This document shows, piece by piece, positions 1-6,464 of a stretch of 17,941 nt of DNA (positions within the stretch are counted from its first letter, which is position 1; each line of letters opens with the position of its first letter). A model generated the notes under the pieces. It saw only the letters and a list, made by a program, of their open reading frames with translations, had not been told where the DNA came from and searched no databases. Made by a program: the position numbers and the translations under genes. The stretch comes from an uncultured Eubacterium sp. (GTDB lineage Bacteria; Bacillota; Clostridia; Oscillospirales; Acutalibacteraceae): the NCBI GenBank assembly GCA_910577215.1, contig CAJTMQ010000034.1:1-17941 (forward strand), given 5' to 3'.

Positions 1-15
1 AGAAAGACAAAAGAA

Positions 16-63
16 AACTGCTATGCAATCGGATAACCCTTTTGCATAGCAGTTATTCTTTTT
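16..63. terminator. Bidirectional intrinsic terminator, 13-bp stem
   Basis: A perfect 13-bp inverted repeat (AACTGCTATGCAA at 16-28, its complement at 42-54) has a 13-base loop. On the plus strand it is followed by ATTCTTTTT. On the minus strand it is followed by a T-rich run (complement of 1-15). It can therefore end transcription of the minus-strand gene that stops at 156, and of any plus-strand gene lying left of the window. The distance of about 100 bases from the 156 stop is a little long but nothing else lies between them. Confidence 0.75.
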
Positions 64-155
64 CCGTTTACCTGGCATTCGTCACAAATTTTGCAATATT
101 TCCTTATGGACTACCGCCATTAGAGAAAGGCTTTTTTTATAATTGTATGTATGAA

Positions 156-743
156 TCAGCTCTGCTTAATAACTCTGCCGATTGTATTTGGTGCCATACC
201 TGCTGCATTTGATTCATCTGTATCAATATGCATAGCAAGTGCATAGGAATCGGAAACTCTAACAACAACATCGCCGAAAACAAGATTTCTGCTGTTTGCT
301 GACGGAATTTCAACAGAAACGATTTCACCGTTTTCAACGCCTATTCTCTCTGCATCCGCAGTTGTTGCATGAATGTGGCGTTTTGCGGCAATAACACCCT
401 CTGTAATTTCAATTTCACCTGCAGGACCAACCAGCTTGCAAGCCCCTGAGCCTGCAATATCTCCGCTTTCTCTTACAGGAGCAGCTACACCGATTGAGCG
501 TGCATCTGTCAGCGAAATTTCAACCTGCGTTGCATTTCTCACCGGACCTAAAATAGAAACCGCTGCAAATTCTCCCTTTGTGCCTACTACACGAACTCTT
601 TCTTCACAGGCATACTGACCCGGCTGAGAAAGTTCCTTTTTTACAGTAAGCTCATAGCCTGCACCGAAAAGTGTTTCAAGATCTGCCTGAGAAAGATGAA
701 CGTGACGTGCTGATATTTCAACTAAAACCTCATTGTTACTCAT
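156..743 (-). CDS. pduL: PduL-type phosphate acyltransferase (phosphotransacetylase)
   Basis: This 195-residue protein should swap acyl groups between CoA and phosphate (acetyl-CoA or propanoyl-CoA to acyl phosphate), the step before ATP formation by acetate kinase. Seen: the two family histidine motifs, SARHVHLS at residues 11-18 (H14, H16) and KRHIHA at 121-126 (H123, H125), and a later H172 in AMHIDTDE, which fit the zinc-binding histidines of PduL. The two halves look like the duplicated beta-barrel domains of the family. The protein starts directly at the first motif, so it lacks the N-terminal encapsulation peptide of microcompartment PduL. No microcompartment shell gene or ackA is in the window, so a cytosolic fermentation role is inferred. 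The ATG at 743 has an AAGGAG site upstream. The gene stands alone with its own promoter. Confidence 0.9.
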   Translation of the reverse strand: MSNNEVLVEISARHVHLSQADLETLFGAGYELTVKKELSQPGQYACEERVRVVGTKGEFAAVSILGPVRNATQVEISLTDARSIGVAAPVRESGDIAGSGACKLVGPAGEIEITEGVIAAKRHIHATTADAERIGVENGEIVSVEIPSANSRNLVFGDVVVRVSDSYALAMHIDTDESNAAGMAPNTIGRVIKQS

Positions 744-775
744 AGTAATTCTCCTTATTTAAAAATCTTATATGT

Positions 776-804
776 ATTTTATACCTATTTTAATTGTTTT
801 TCAA
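776..804 (-). promoter_or_regulatory. Promoter of pduL
   Basis: On the minus strand TTGAAA (complement of 799-804), a 17-base spacer and TAAAAT (complement of 776-781) form a SigA-type promoter about 35 bases upstream of the start codon. Its -35 box overlaps the -35 region of the divergent plus-strand promoter. Confidence 0.6.
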
Positions 805-822
805 TACAAAATTTGATATACT
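794..822 (+). promoter_or_regulatory. Promoter of the uracil-DNA glycosylase gene
   Basis: TTGTTT at 794-799, a 17-base spacer and TATACT at 817-822. The predicted transcription start is near 829, only about 10 bases before the ATG at 840, so the mRNA leader would be extremely short. Confidence 0.55.
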
Positions 823-839
823 TGTAATCGGTGATGAAA

Positions 840-1403
840 ATGACATTAGATGAACTTAAGGAAAAGTGCGCAGACTGCACAAAATGCGGACTTTGCGAGG
901 GCAGAACAAACGTGGTTTTCGGCTATGGAAAGCCCGATGCCGATATTATGCTTATCGGTGAGGGGCCCGGTGAAAACGAGGATTTGCAGGGAATGCCGTT
1001 TGTTGGCAGAAGCGGTCAGCTTCTTGACAAATTCCTTGCTGCGATTGATTTAAGCCGTGATAAAAACGTTTACATTGCAAATATGGTTAAATGCCGACCG
1101 CCGAAAAACAGAGATCCGAAGCCTGAGGAGCAGGAGGTCTGCATAGAATGGCTCAGAGAACAATTTAAGGTTATAAGGCCTAAAATTATAGTTTGCGTGG
1201 GCAGAATCTCGGCACAGAAGCTCATAAGCCCTGATTTCAGAGTAACAAAGGAGCACGGCATATTCGTAGAGAAAAACGGTGTGCTTATGATGGGCACCTT
1301 CCATCCGGCCGCAATTTTAAGAAACCCCAATAACAAAGAGCTTGCTTTTCAGGACTGGCTTGCACTGCGTGAAAAAGCAAAAGAAATGAATTTGGATATT
1401 TGA
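840..1403 (+). CDS. Family 4 uracil-DNA glycosylase with 4Fe-4S cluster
   Basis: The enzyme removes uracil from DNA (from cytosine deamination or dUTP misincorporation) to start base excision repair. With the ATG at 840 the protein has 187 residues. Seen: four cysteines placed as in family 4 enzymes (C13 and C16 in CTKCGLCEGRTNVVFG, C85 in NMVKCRPP, C101 in EEQEVCIEWL) for the iron-sulfur cluster, the water-activating motif GEGPGENED near residue 40, and the DNA-contact motif HPAAILRNP near 155. In-frame GTG 831 and ATG 834 would add three or two residues. I chose 840 because MTLDEL matches the usual family N-terminus and GGTGAT at 830-835 can serve as a weak ribosome site. The gene downstream begins 11 bases after the stop and is probably cotranscribed. 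Confidence 0.92.
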   Translation: MTLDELKEKCADCTKCGLCEGRTNVVFGYGKPDADIMLIGEGPGENEDLQGMPFVGRSGQLLDKFLAAIDLSRDKNVYIANMVKCRPPKNRDPKPEEQEVCIEWLREQFKVIRPKIIVCVGRISAQKLISPDFRVTKEHGIFVEKNGVLMMGTFHPAAILRNPNNKELAFQDWLALREKAKEMNLDI

Positions 1404-1414
1404 GATAAATTATT

Positions 1415-3049
1415 ATGATTATTAAAGCAGCAGATTACAATGTAACACCCAACTGCCCGATTGAAAAACAGCTATCTGATCTCTTCAGGCACCTTGCTGA
1501 AATTGACGGTGAAAAAACACTTGTTTTTGATGCAGGTGATTATTTCATTGATATGAAAAACAGCAAATCCGAAATGCTTTATATCACCAACACCGTAGGC
1601 GACAGAGAGTTCAAAAAACATGAAACTCCGCATAATGGAAAGGTTGCTCTTAATCTTAAAAGCATTAAGAATTTAAAAATTGAGGGAAACGGTGCCAAGT
1701 TTATAATAAAAAACGGCAAGGCTACAAATGCCGTAATACAGAACTGCGAAAATATTGAAATTAACGATATAGAAATTGACGTTGAAAAACCTGATATTCA
1801 GGAGCTGAGAGTAATCAGCATAGGCAGGCATCATGTTGATTTTGAGCTGGACAAAAACACCGAATATGAGTTCAGAAATGGCAAGCTGTATTTTACAGGA
1901 CCGGATTATGATGTTAATGTAATTAAAAAATATAAAGTTGCATATAACCTTGGCTGTGTTAAAAAGGCAACACCTAATAAAATCGAACGGGTACACTATA
2001 TTTTCTTACAGGCACTTAAAGCAAAGGATCTTGGAAACCGCAAAATAAGAATTTATTACATAAACACAAGAAACTTTACTGTTGATGACAGATACTATAC
2101 GTATGGCAGCAGACGTCAAAACGTTGGAATTTTTGTTGATGCCAGCAAAAATATAACACTTAACAATGTTGCACAGCACTTTAACTATTCTCTTGCTTTT
2201 GTTGCACAGGATACTGAGAACATAACACTGAATAAGCTTGATTTCTCACCTGATAAGAAAACAGGCAGATTGGTTACTTCAATTGCCGATTTTATACAGA
2301 TATGTATGTGCCGAGGCAGGATTACAATTAAAAACAGCAACTTTGAGGGTGCCGGTGATGACTGTCTTAATGTGCACGGCGTCCACTTTAAAATAAAAAA
2401 GGTTTCAGGCAATACAATCATCGTCAGATTTATGCACCCGCAGTCGCATAACTACAATGCGATTCACAGCGGAGATAAAATTGCATTTATCAATTCCGAA
2501 ACACTTCTTGAAAGCGGCACTGCAACAGTTGCTTCATCAAAGCTTATTAACGAATATGAGCTTGAGCTGCAGCTTGATAATGCAGAAAATGCACGTGTAG
2601 GCGAGGTTATTGAAAATATTTCTGCCTGCCCAGAGCTTGAGTTCAGAAATAATATAGTCAACCGAATAATAACAAGAGGTCTGCTGATTACAAACAGAAA
2701 AAAGGTTATTGTTGACGGCAATCACTTCATAAGCAACACAATGAGCGGAATTCTGCTTTCCGATGATGCTTCAAGCTGGTATGAAAGCGGAATGTGCAAG
2801 GATGTTACTATTTCAAACAACGTGTTTGATTACTGCGGTGAGGCGGGAATTCTTATTAAGCCTGAGAACAGAACACATCAGGCTGCCGTTCACGAAAACA
2901 TTAAAATATTAAACAATGAATTCAAAGGCTATAACGGAGCCTGCATAAACGCAAAATCAACCAAAAACCTTGTAATCAAGGGCAACACATTTGCAAATGA
3001 TGACAAACTTAAAACATCAAACTGCGAACAGATTGAAACAGATTTTTAA
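1415..3049 (+). CDS. GH110-type beta-helix glycosidase, likely alpha-1,3-galactosidase
   Basis: A 544-residue protein resembling glycoside hydrolase family 110, which cleaves terminal alpha-1,3-linked galactose (blood group B or linear alpha-Gal) in a right-handed beta-helix fold. Seen: an N-terminal part with LYITNT near 55-60 and NLKIEGNGAKFI near 86-97; many short beta-helix coils such as NIEINDIEID, NITLNNV and DVTISNNVFDYCGEAGI; and the most family-like stretch, ADFIQ at 291-295 followed by GAGDDCLNVHG at 312-322. D292, D315 and D316 are spaced as I recall for the GH110 active-site acids. No signal peptide, lipobox or membrane segment is present, so it should be cytoplasmic, unlike many characterised members. 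No sugar transporter adjoins it on the same strand. No clear ribosome site precedes the ATG, which suggests coupling to the upstream gene. Substrate is inferred. A related beta-helix lyase or hydrolase is the alternative. Confidence 0.72.
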   Translation: MIIKAADYNVTPNCPIEKQLSDLFRHLAEIDGEKTLVFDAGDYFIDMKNSKSEMLYITNTVGDREFKKHETPHNGKVALNLKSIKNLKIEGNGAKFIIKNGKATNAVIQNCENIEINDIEIDVEKPDIQELRVISIGRHHVDFELDKNTEYEFRNGKLYFTGPDYDVNVIKKYKVAYNLGCVKKATPNKIERVHYIFLQALKAKDLGNRKIRIYYINTRNFTVDDRYYTYGSRRQNVGIFVDASKNITLNNVAQHFNYSLAFVAQDTENITLNKLDFSPDKKTGRLVTSIADFIQICMCRGRITIKNSNFEGAGDDCLNVHGVHFKIKKVSGNTIIVRFMHPQSHNYNAIHSGDKIAFINSETLLESGTATVASSKLINEYELELQLDNAENARVGEVIENISACPELEFRNNIVNRIITRGLLITNRKKVIVDGNHFISNTMSGILLSDDASSWYESGMCKDVTISNNVFDYCGEAGILIKPENRTHQAAVHENIKILNNEFKGYNGACINAKSTKNLVIKGNTFANDDKLKTSNCEQIETDF

Positions 3050-3060
3050 TATAATAAATT

Positions 3061-3091
3061 AAAAAAGGAGAGCGCCATGCTCTCCTTTTTT
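3061..3091 (+). terminator. Intrinsic terminator after the GH110-type gene
   Basis: The stem AAAAAAGGAGAGC (3061-3073) pairs with 3079-3091 across a 5-base loop, and the right arm ends in a run of T. It starts 11 bases after the stop codon and would also work in part on the minus strand. Confidence 0.85.
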
Positions 3092-3190
3092 ATATTCTTT
3101 GCTAAAGAATCAAAATGTTCCGCTATCGCTGCCAAGTCCCCTTTGAAATCCCCTTTCTTACGTGCGGCACACGCTGCATACTCGCTGCAG
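3092..3190 (+). repeat. Intergenic repeat module, first copy
   Basis: After the terminator comes a small hairpin, ATTCTTT-gct-AAAGAAT at 3094-3110, then TCCGCTATCGC at 3119-3129 and a conserved block of about 70 bases to CGCTGCAG. The hairpin and TCCGCTATCGC recur in the same order after the terminator at 17403. The block starting with TCCGCTATCGC recurs at 17649-17724 with many substitutions. The 3' part can fold weakly (GCGGC at 3163-3167 with GCTGC). No coding content is evident. This looks like a dispersed, non-autonomous genomic repeat. Confidence 0.7.
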
Positions 3191-3217
3191 ATAACACCTT
3201 TATTGCAAAAACAGCCC

Positions 3218-3460
3218 TTATGATTTAATTAAATCATCAAATTCAATAGCAATATTATATAAATCATAAACATTATTAAAAATTAAATCTACTATATCAT
3301 TCTGGTTTACCACTGAAGAAAAGAGAGCTTCGGTTAGTATTTTAAGCTGACAAATATCTTTTTTCTGTTCAATGTATTTATCAGTAACCATTCTTCTATA
3401 TTTTCTAAGCTTTCTGTATTCCGCATATTCTTCCTGTGTAATTGTTACCTTTTTTTGCAT
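3218..3460 (-). CDS. Small unknown protein, 80 residues, behind the ncRNA unit
   Basis: I do not recognise the family. The 80-residue product begins MQKKVTITQEEYAEYRKLRK and has a basic, charged, probably helical first 40 residues and an acidic, hydrophobic C-terminal half (DIVDLIFNNVYDLYNIAIEFDDLI). It has no signal peptide and no clear membrane segment. A good AGGAG site (complement of 3470-3474) lies 9 bases before the ATG, which supports translation. Codon use is AT-rich but plausible. The gene starts 14 bases after the T-tract of the terminator that ends the upstream RNA, so its mRNA would come from readthrough or from a promoter I cannot see. The last codons form a perfect 16-base palindrome (3221-3236). 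It could be a small RNA-binding or regulatory protein, but nothing proves that. Confidence 0.6.
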   Translation of the reverse strand: MQKKVTITQEEYAEYRKLRKYRRMVTDKYIEQKKDICQLKILTEALFSSVVNQNDIVDLIFNNVYDLYNIAIEFDDLIKS

Positions 3461-3474
3461 TTCTTCTTTCTCCT

Positions 3475-3507
3475 AAAATAAAAAAGTGCGCAGCCGAAGC
3501 CACGCAC
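3475..3507 (-). terminator. Terminator of ncRNA copy A, TTCG loop
   Basis: On the minus strand GTGCGTGGC-TTCG-GCTGCGCAC forms a 9-bp stem (two wobbles) with a stable UUCG tetraloop (complement of 3486-3507), followed by TTTTTTATTTT (complement of 3475-3485). It lies between the RNA and the ribosome site of the 80-residue ORF. The same sequence occurs at 17906-17938. Confidence 0.85.
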
Positions 3508-3640
3508 GAAAAAGGCACAGCCCCGATTGCTGCAACACAAACTCAATATAGCAACATAAGTGCATATGAAAGCAGAGCGTGCCTTTTTACCAAAATAAAA
3601 ATACACACTTATTGTTACTATAATATTGAGTTTATGTTGC
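3476..3640 (-). ncRNA. Unrecognised structured ncRNA or leader, copy A
   Basis: A predicted RNA of about 165 nt runs from a start near 3640 to the terminator. Its 5' end is one arm of a long hairpin: 3623-3641 pairs with 3531-3549 over 19 bp (one wobble), then 3606-3619 pairs with 3550-3562 with one bulge. The apical loop holds AAAAAGGCACGCTC (complement of 3575-3588). This can pair with the segment before the terminator (complement of 3509-3523) as 10 bp, a one-base bulge and 4 bp, which would make a pseudoknot. Copy B at 17770 keeps every helix with different bases in the arms, so selection on RNA structure is likely. It is either an independent small RNA or the regulatory leader of the small ORF at 3218-3460. 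Confidence 0.75.
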
Positions 3641-3646
3641 AAATTC

Positions 3647-3675
3647 AGTATAGCATAATAACAATTTTTCGTCAA
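3647..3675 (-). promoter_or_regulatory. Promoter of ncRNA copy A
   Basis: TTGACG (complement of 3670-3675), a 17-base spacer and TATACT (complement of 3647-3652), near-consensus SigA. The expected start, about 7 bases downstream at 3640, coincides with the base of the long hairpin. Spacing and both hexamers are identical in copy B. Confidence 0.8.
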
Positions 3676-3743
3676 TAATACATCCCCTATGGTAAGCACA
3701 CCCGCCACGGTATCGGCATTTTAATTCTTTTTTAAAAGGATAT

Positions 3744-3773
3744 AAAAAAATAGGGACGATACCACATCGTCCC
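3744..3773 (-). terminator. Terminator of the maltodextrin operon
   Basis: On the minus strand an 8-bp stem, GGGACGAT with ATCGTCCC (3753-3760 and 3766-3773), is followed by a T-rich run (complement of 3744-3752). It lies about 60 bases past the malQ stop. Confidence 0.75.
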
Positions 3774-3789
3774 GAACACGAATCCTTCC

Positions 3790-3824
3790 ACCGCATGCGG
3801 TTCCCCTCCCTTTAACAAGGGAGG
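3790..3824. repeat. Two palindromes in the malQ 3' region
   Basis: ACCGCATGCGGT (3790-3801) is a perfect palindrome. CCTCCCTT-taac-AAGGGAGG (3805-3824) is a perfect 8-bp hairpin. Neither has a T-tract. They may stabilise the mRNA 3' end or be remnants of a dispersed repeat. Confidence 0.5.
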
Positions 3825-3836
3825 CAGATAGGAAAT

Positions 3837-5342
3837 TTATATACGCTGATACAATTTTGTGTATTCAAGCAGCTTTTCTGCAAGGGTATGTGTAAAAGCA
3901 CCTTTTTTGGCACGCCACATCCAGTTACCTCCAATGGTTGAGGGTGTGTTCATTCTTGCCCTGCCGTCAAGCGAAAGAATATCCTGCGCAGTTATAATTG
4001 CGGTGCTGCTTACGCTTGAAAGTGCACCCCTTATCATTCCCCAGTTAAAACCCTCCGCTCTGCTGAGGGCAAGATAATTTTTTGCCAGCTCAACATCATC
4101 AGGCGGGGCTTCCTTAACCCAGCCCATAATGGTGTTATTATCATGCGTTCCTGTATAAACAACTGAATTTTTATCATAATTATGCGGCATATAATCACTT
4201 GCTTCTCTGCTGTCAAAGGCGAACTGAAGCACCTTCATACCGGGAAATCCTGTGCTCTTCAGCAGATTTTTAACAGACGGTGTGAGATAACCCAGATCCT
4301 CGGCAATAATGGAAATTTCTCCAAGCTGTTCGCGAACGGAATTAAAAAATTCCTCCTTGGGACCCTCTCTCCATACCCCGCTTTTAGCCGTTTTTTCCTT
4401 TGCAGAAACGGCATAATAGGAGTCAAAACCTCTGAAATGATCTATTCTGATAATATCATACAAGCGCATATTATGTGCAATGCGCCTTATCCACCAGGAA
4501 TAATTATCCTTTTTCATATAATCCCAATCAAAAAGCGGATTACCCCAAAGCTGGCCGTCCTCTGAAAACTTATCAGGCGGGCAGCCTGCAACCTCCTGTG
4601 CACAATAGTTTTCATCAAGGTTAAAATTCTGCGGAGATGCCCAAACATCTGCACTGTCTGCTGCAACGTAAATGGGAATATCTCCTATAATTTTAATTCG
4701 TTTTGAATTAACATAATCCTTTAAGTTATTCCACTGCTTATAAAAAAGGTACTGCAGCATTTTATGATACTGCATTTCCGCTTTGAATTTTTCCTTTTCC
4801 TCTTCAACGGCAATAGGCTTTCTTTTTTTCACATTCTCACTCCAGAACTGCCACGGCATACCGAAGCGCGCTTCCTTTTCCGCCATAAAAAGCGAAAAAT
4901 CGGAAAGCCAGTAATCCTGACTTTCGCAAAATTCATAAAATTCAGTTGGAATATTTTTAATAAAGTTTTTATAGAGCGTTGCAAAAACTGCTTTTCTGCC
5001 CCTGTACACCCTTTCATAATCCACCTTTTCGGCACTTGCTCCCCAATTCATATCTGCATAATCACTTTTTTTAAGAAGATTATCACGGCGCAGCAATTCA
5101 AAATCTATAAAATAAGGATTACCTGCAAAGGATGAAAAGCTCTGATAGGGCGAATCTCCAAACGATGTTGGACAAAGCGGCAGTATCTGCCAGCAGGACT
5201 GCCCTGCCTGTTCAAGAAAATCCGCAAAGGTATAAGCCTCACTCCCGAGTGTACCTATGCCGTAATCAGACGAAAGAGAGGATATGTGCATCAAAATTCC
5301 GCTTACTCTTTCATTAGCTGCTGACGCTTCCGAATTAATCAC
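3837..5342 (-). CDS. malQ: Amylomaltase, 4-alpha-glucanotransferase (GH77)
   Basis: The enzyme transfers alpha-1,4-glucan chains between maltodextrins and releases glucose, acting in the cytoplasm on imported oligosaccharides or glycogen. The 501-residue length is normal for bacterial GH77. Seen: SPYQSFSSFAGNPYFID at 64-80, ADVWASPQNF at 231-240, GCPPDKFSEDGQLWGNP at 253-269, the nucleophile region RIDHFRGF (D301), the acid/base AEDLG (E348) and the third acid GTHDN (D401), plus the C-terminal MNTPST motif. The start is a GTG at 5342 that overlaps the end of the ATPase gene by 8 bases. GGGAGA lies 8 bases before it, supporting GTG over the internal ATG at residue 18. It is the last gene of the operon, so transport and processing are coupled. 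Confidence 0.95.
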   Translation of the reverse strand: MINSEASAANERVSGILMHISSLSSDYGIGTLGSEAYTFADFLEQAGQSCWQILPLCPTSFGDSPYQSFSSFAGNPYFIDFELLRRDNLLKKSDYADMNWGASAEKVDYERVYRGRKAVFATLYKNFIKNIPTEFYEFCESQDYWLSDFSLFMAEKEARFGMPWQFWSENVKKRKPIAVEEEKEKFKAEMQYHKMLQYLFYKQWNNLKDYVNSKRIKIIGDIPIYVAADSADVWASPQNFNLDENYCAQEVAGCPPDKFSEDGQLWGNPLFDWDYMKKDNYSWWIRRIAHNMRLYDIIRIDHFRGFDSYYAVSAKEKTAKSGVWREGPKEEFFNSVREQLGEISIIAEDLGYLTPSVKNLLKSTGFPGMKVLQFAFDSREASDYMPHNYDKNSVVYTGTHDNNTIMGWVKEAPPDDVELAKNYLALSRAEGFNWGMIRGALSSVSSTAIITAQDILSLDGRARMNTPSTIGGNWMWRAKKGAFTHTLAEKLLEYTKLYQRI

Positions 5343-6441
5343 AAATAAGCTCTCCCGTTTCCTTATTGAAAATATGAATCTTTTCAGTATCTATAAACAG
5401 GCTTACACTGCTGCCGTCATCAACCACAATATCAGAAGCAACCCTTGCGATTACCCGTGCTTCGCCTATATGCGAATAGATATTGATTTCGGAGCCCGTA
5501 AGCTCACAGTTTTCCGAAACAAATGTAACTCTGTTGCTTCCTTCAGCAGTTTTATAGAATTCCTCAAAATGGAAATCATCGGGGCGAATACCGAGTGTAA
5601 CCTCTTTTCCGATATAATCGGCAAGTGCACTTTCCATTCTCTGTGGAACGGTAATGCGGTTTTCGCTGAAAACGAGTTCTGTTTTAATACCCGTTTTTTC
5701 AATCCCTGCCCTGATGAAATTCATCTGCGGTGTGCCTATAAAGCCTGCGACAAAGGTATTAACAGGGTGGTTATAAAGATTGCTCGGTGTATCTGTCTGC
5801 TGAATAACACCGTCCTTCATAACAACAATTCTGTCTGCCATTGTCATTGCCTCTGTCTGATCGTGCGTTACATACACAAAGGTGGTCTGAAGCTCCTTAT
5901 GAAGTGCAGAAATGCGGCTTCTCATCTCTGTTCTCAGCTTTGCATCAAGGTTTGACAGCGGTTCATCAAGCAGAAACACCTCAGGCTCACGCACCATTGC
6001 TCTGCCGAGTGCAACACGCTGACGCTGACCGCCAGAAAGTGCCTTTGGCTTTCGAGAAAGATACTTTTCAATATCAAGCATCTTTGCGGCGGCACGCACC
6101 TTTTTATCTATTTCATCCTTAGGAAGCTTACGCAGCTTTAAAGCAAATGCCATATTTTTATAAACGGACATATGCGGATAAAGTGCATAGCTCTGAAACA
6201 CCATTGCAATATCCCTGTCCTTAGGTGAAACATTATTAACCAGCTTATCACCTATATACAGCTCGCCCTGTGAAATATCCTCCAGCCCTGCAATCATACG
6301 CAGGGTTGTTGATTTTCCGCAGCCTGAGGGTCCAACGAGGATAACAAACTCTTTATCCTCAATTTCAAGGTTTAAATCAGGAATTACGGTTGTTTTGCCG
6401 TCATATATTTTTGCAACATTTTTAAATTTTATAGATGCCAT
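5335..6441 (-). CDS. Sugar ABC transporter ATPase (MsmX/UgpC/MalK family)
   Basis: The ATP-hydrolysing subunit of a carbohydrate importer, acting at the inner face of the membrane with the two permeases encoded upstream. The 368 residues are typical. Seen: Walker A GPSGCGKST at 37-45, Q-loop Q83, signature LSGGQ at 135-139, Walker B VFLLDEP at 155-161, D-loop SNLDAKLR, H-loop H193 in VTHDQTEAMTMADR, then a C-terminal beta-rich TOBE-like regulatory region from about 240. In many Firmicutes this kind of ATPase (MsmX) is encoded away from its transporters and shared. Here it sits inside the operon, so it probably serves this system first. A weak GAGAG site precedes the ATG. The 3' end overlaps malQ. 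Confidence 0.93.
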   Translation of the reverse strand: MASIKFKNVAKIYDGKTTVIPDLNLEIEDKEFVILVGPSGCGKSTTLRMIAGLEDISQGELYIGDKLVNNVSPKDRDIAMVFQSYALYPHMSVYKNMAFALKLRKLPKDEIDKKVRAAAKMLDIEKYLSRKPKALSGGQRQRVALGRAMVREPEVFLLDEPLSNLDAKLRTEMRSRISALHKELQTTFVYVTHDQTEAMTMADRIVVMKDGVIQQTDTPSNLYNHPVNTFVAGFIGTPQMNFIRAGIEKTGIKTELVFSENRITVPQRMESALADYIGKEVTLGIRPDDFHFEEFYKTAEGSNRVTFVSENCELTGSEINIYSHIGEARVIARVASDIVVDDGSSVSLFIDTEKIHIFNKETGELICD

Positions 6442-6464
6442 TTAAGTTTTTCACTCTCTTCTGT

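Noticed and set aside
121..139. Plus-strand terminator GCC...GGC followed by seven T
   Set aside because: The stem has only three base pairs and no plus-strand gene ends there.
3475..3675. T-box, purine or other riboswitch controlling the small ORF
   Set aside because: No T-box core (AGGGTGGNACCGCG) or known aptamer core is visible, although a leader function as such is still open.
3475..3686. Retron or other reverse-transcriptase-linked RNA, or a plain MITE
   Set aside because: No reverse transcriptase or transposase lies in the window. A promoter, terminator and two covarying helices fit a transcribed RNA better than a simple terminal-repeat element.
3442..3708. ORFs of 78 and 87 residues over ncRNA copy A
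   Set aside because: Both cross the RNA's hairpin and terminator, have no supporting context, and are not conserved in copy B.
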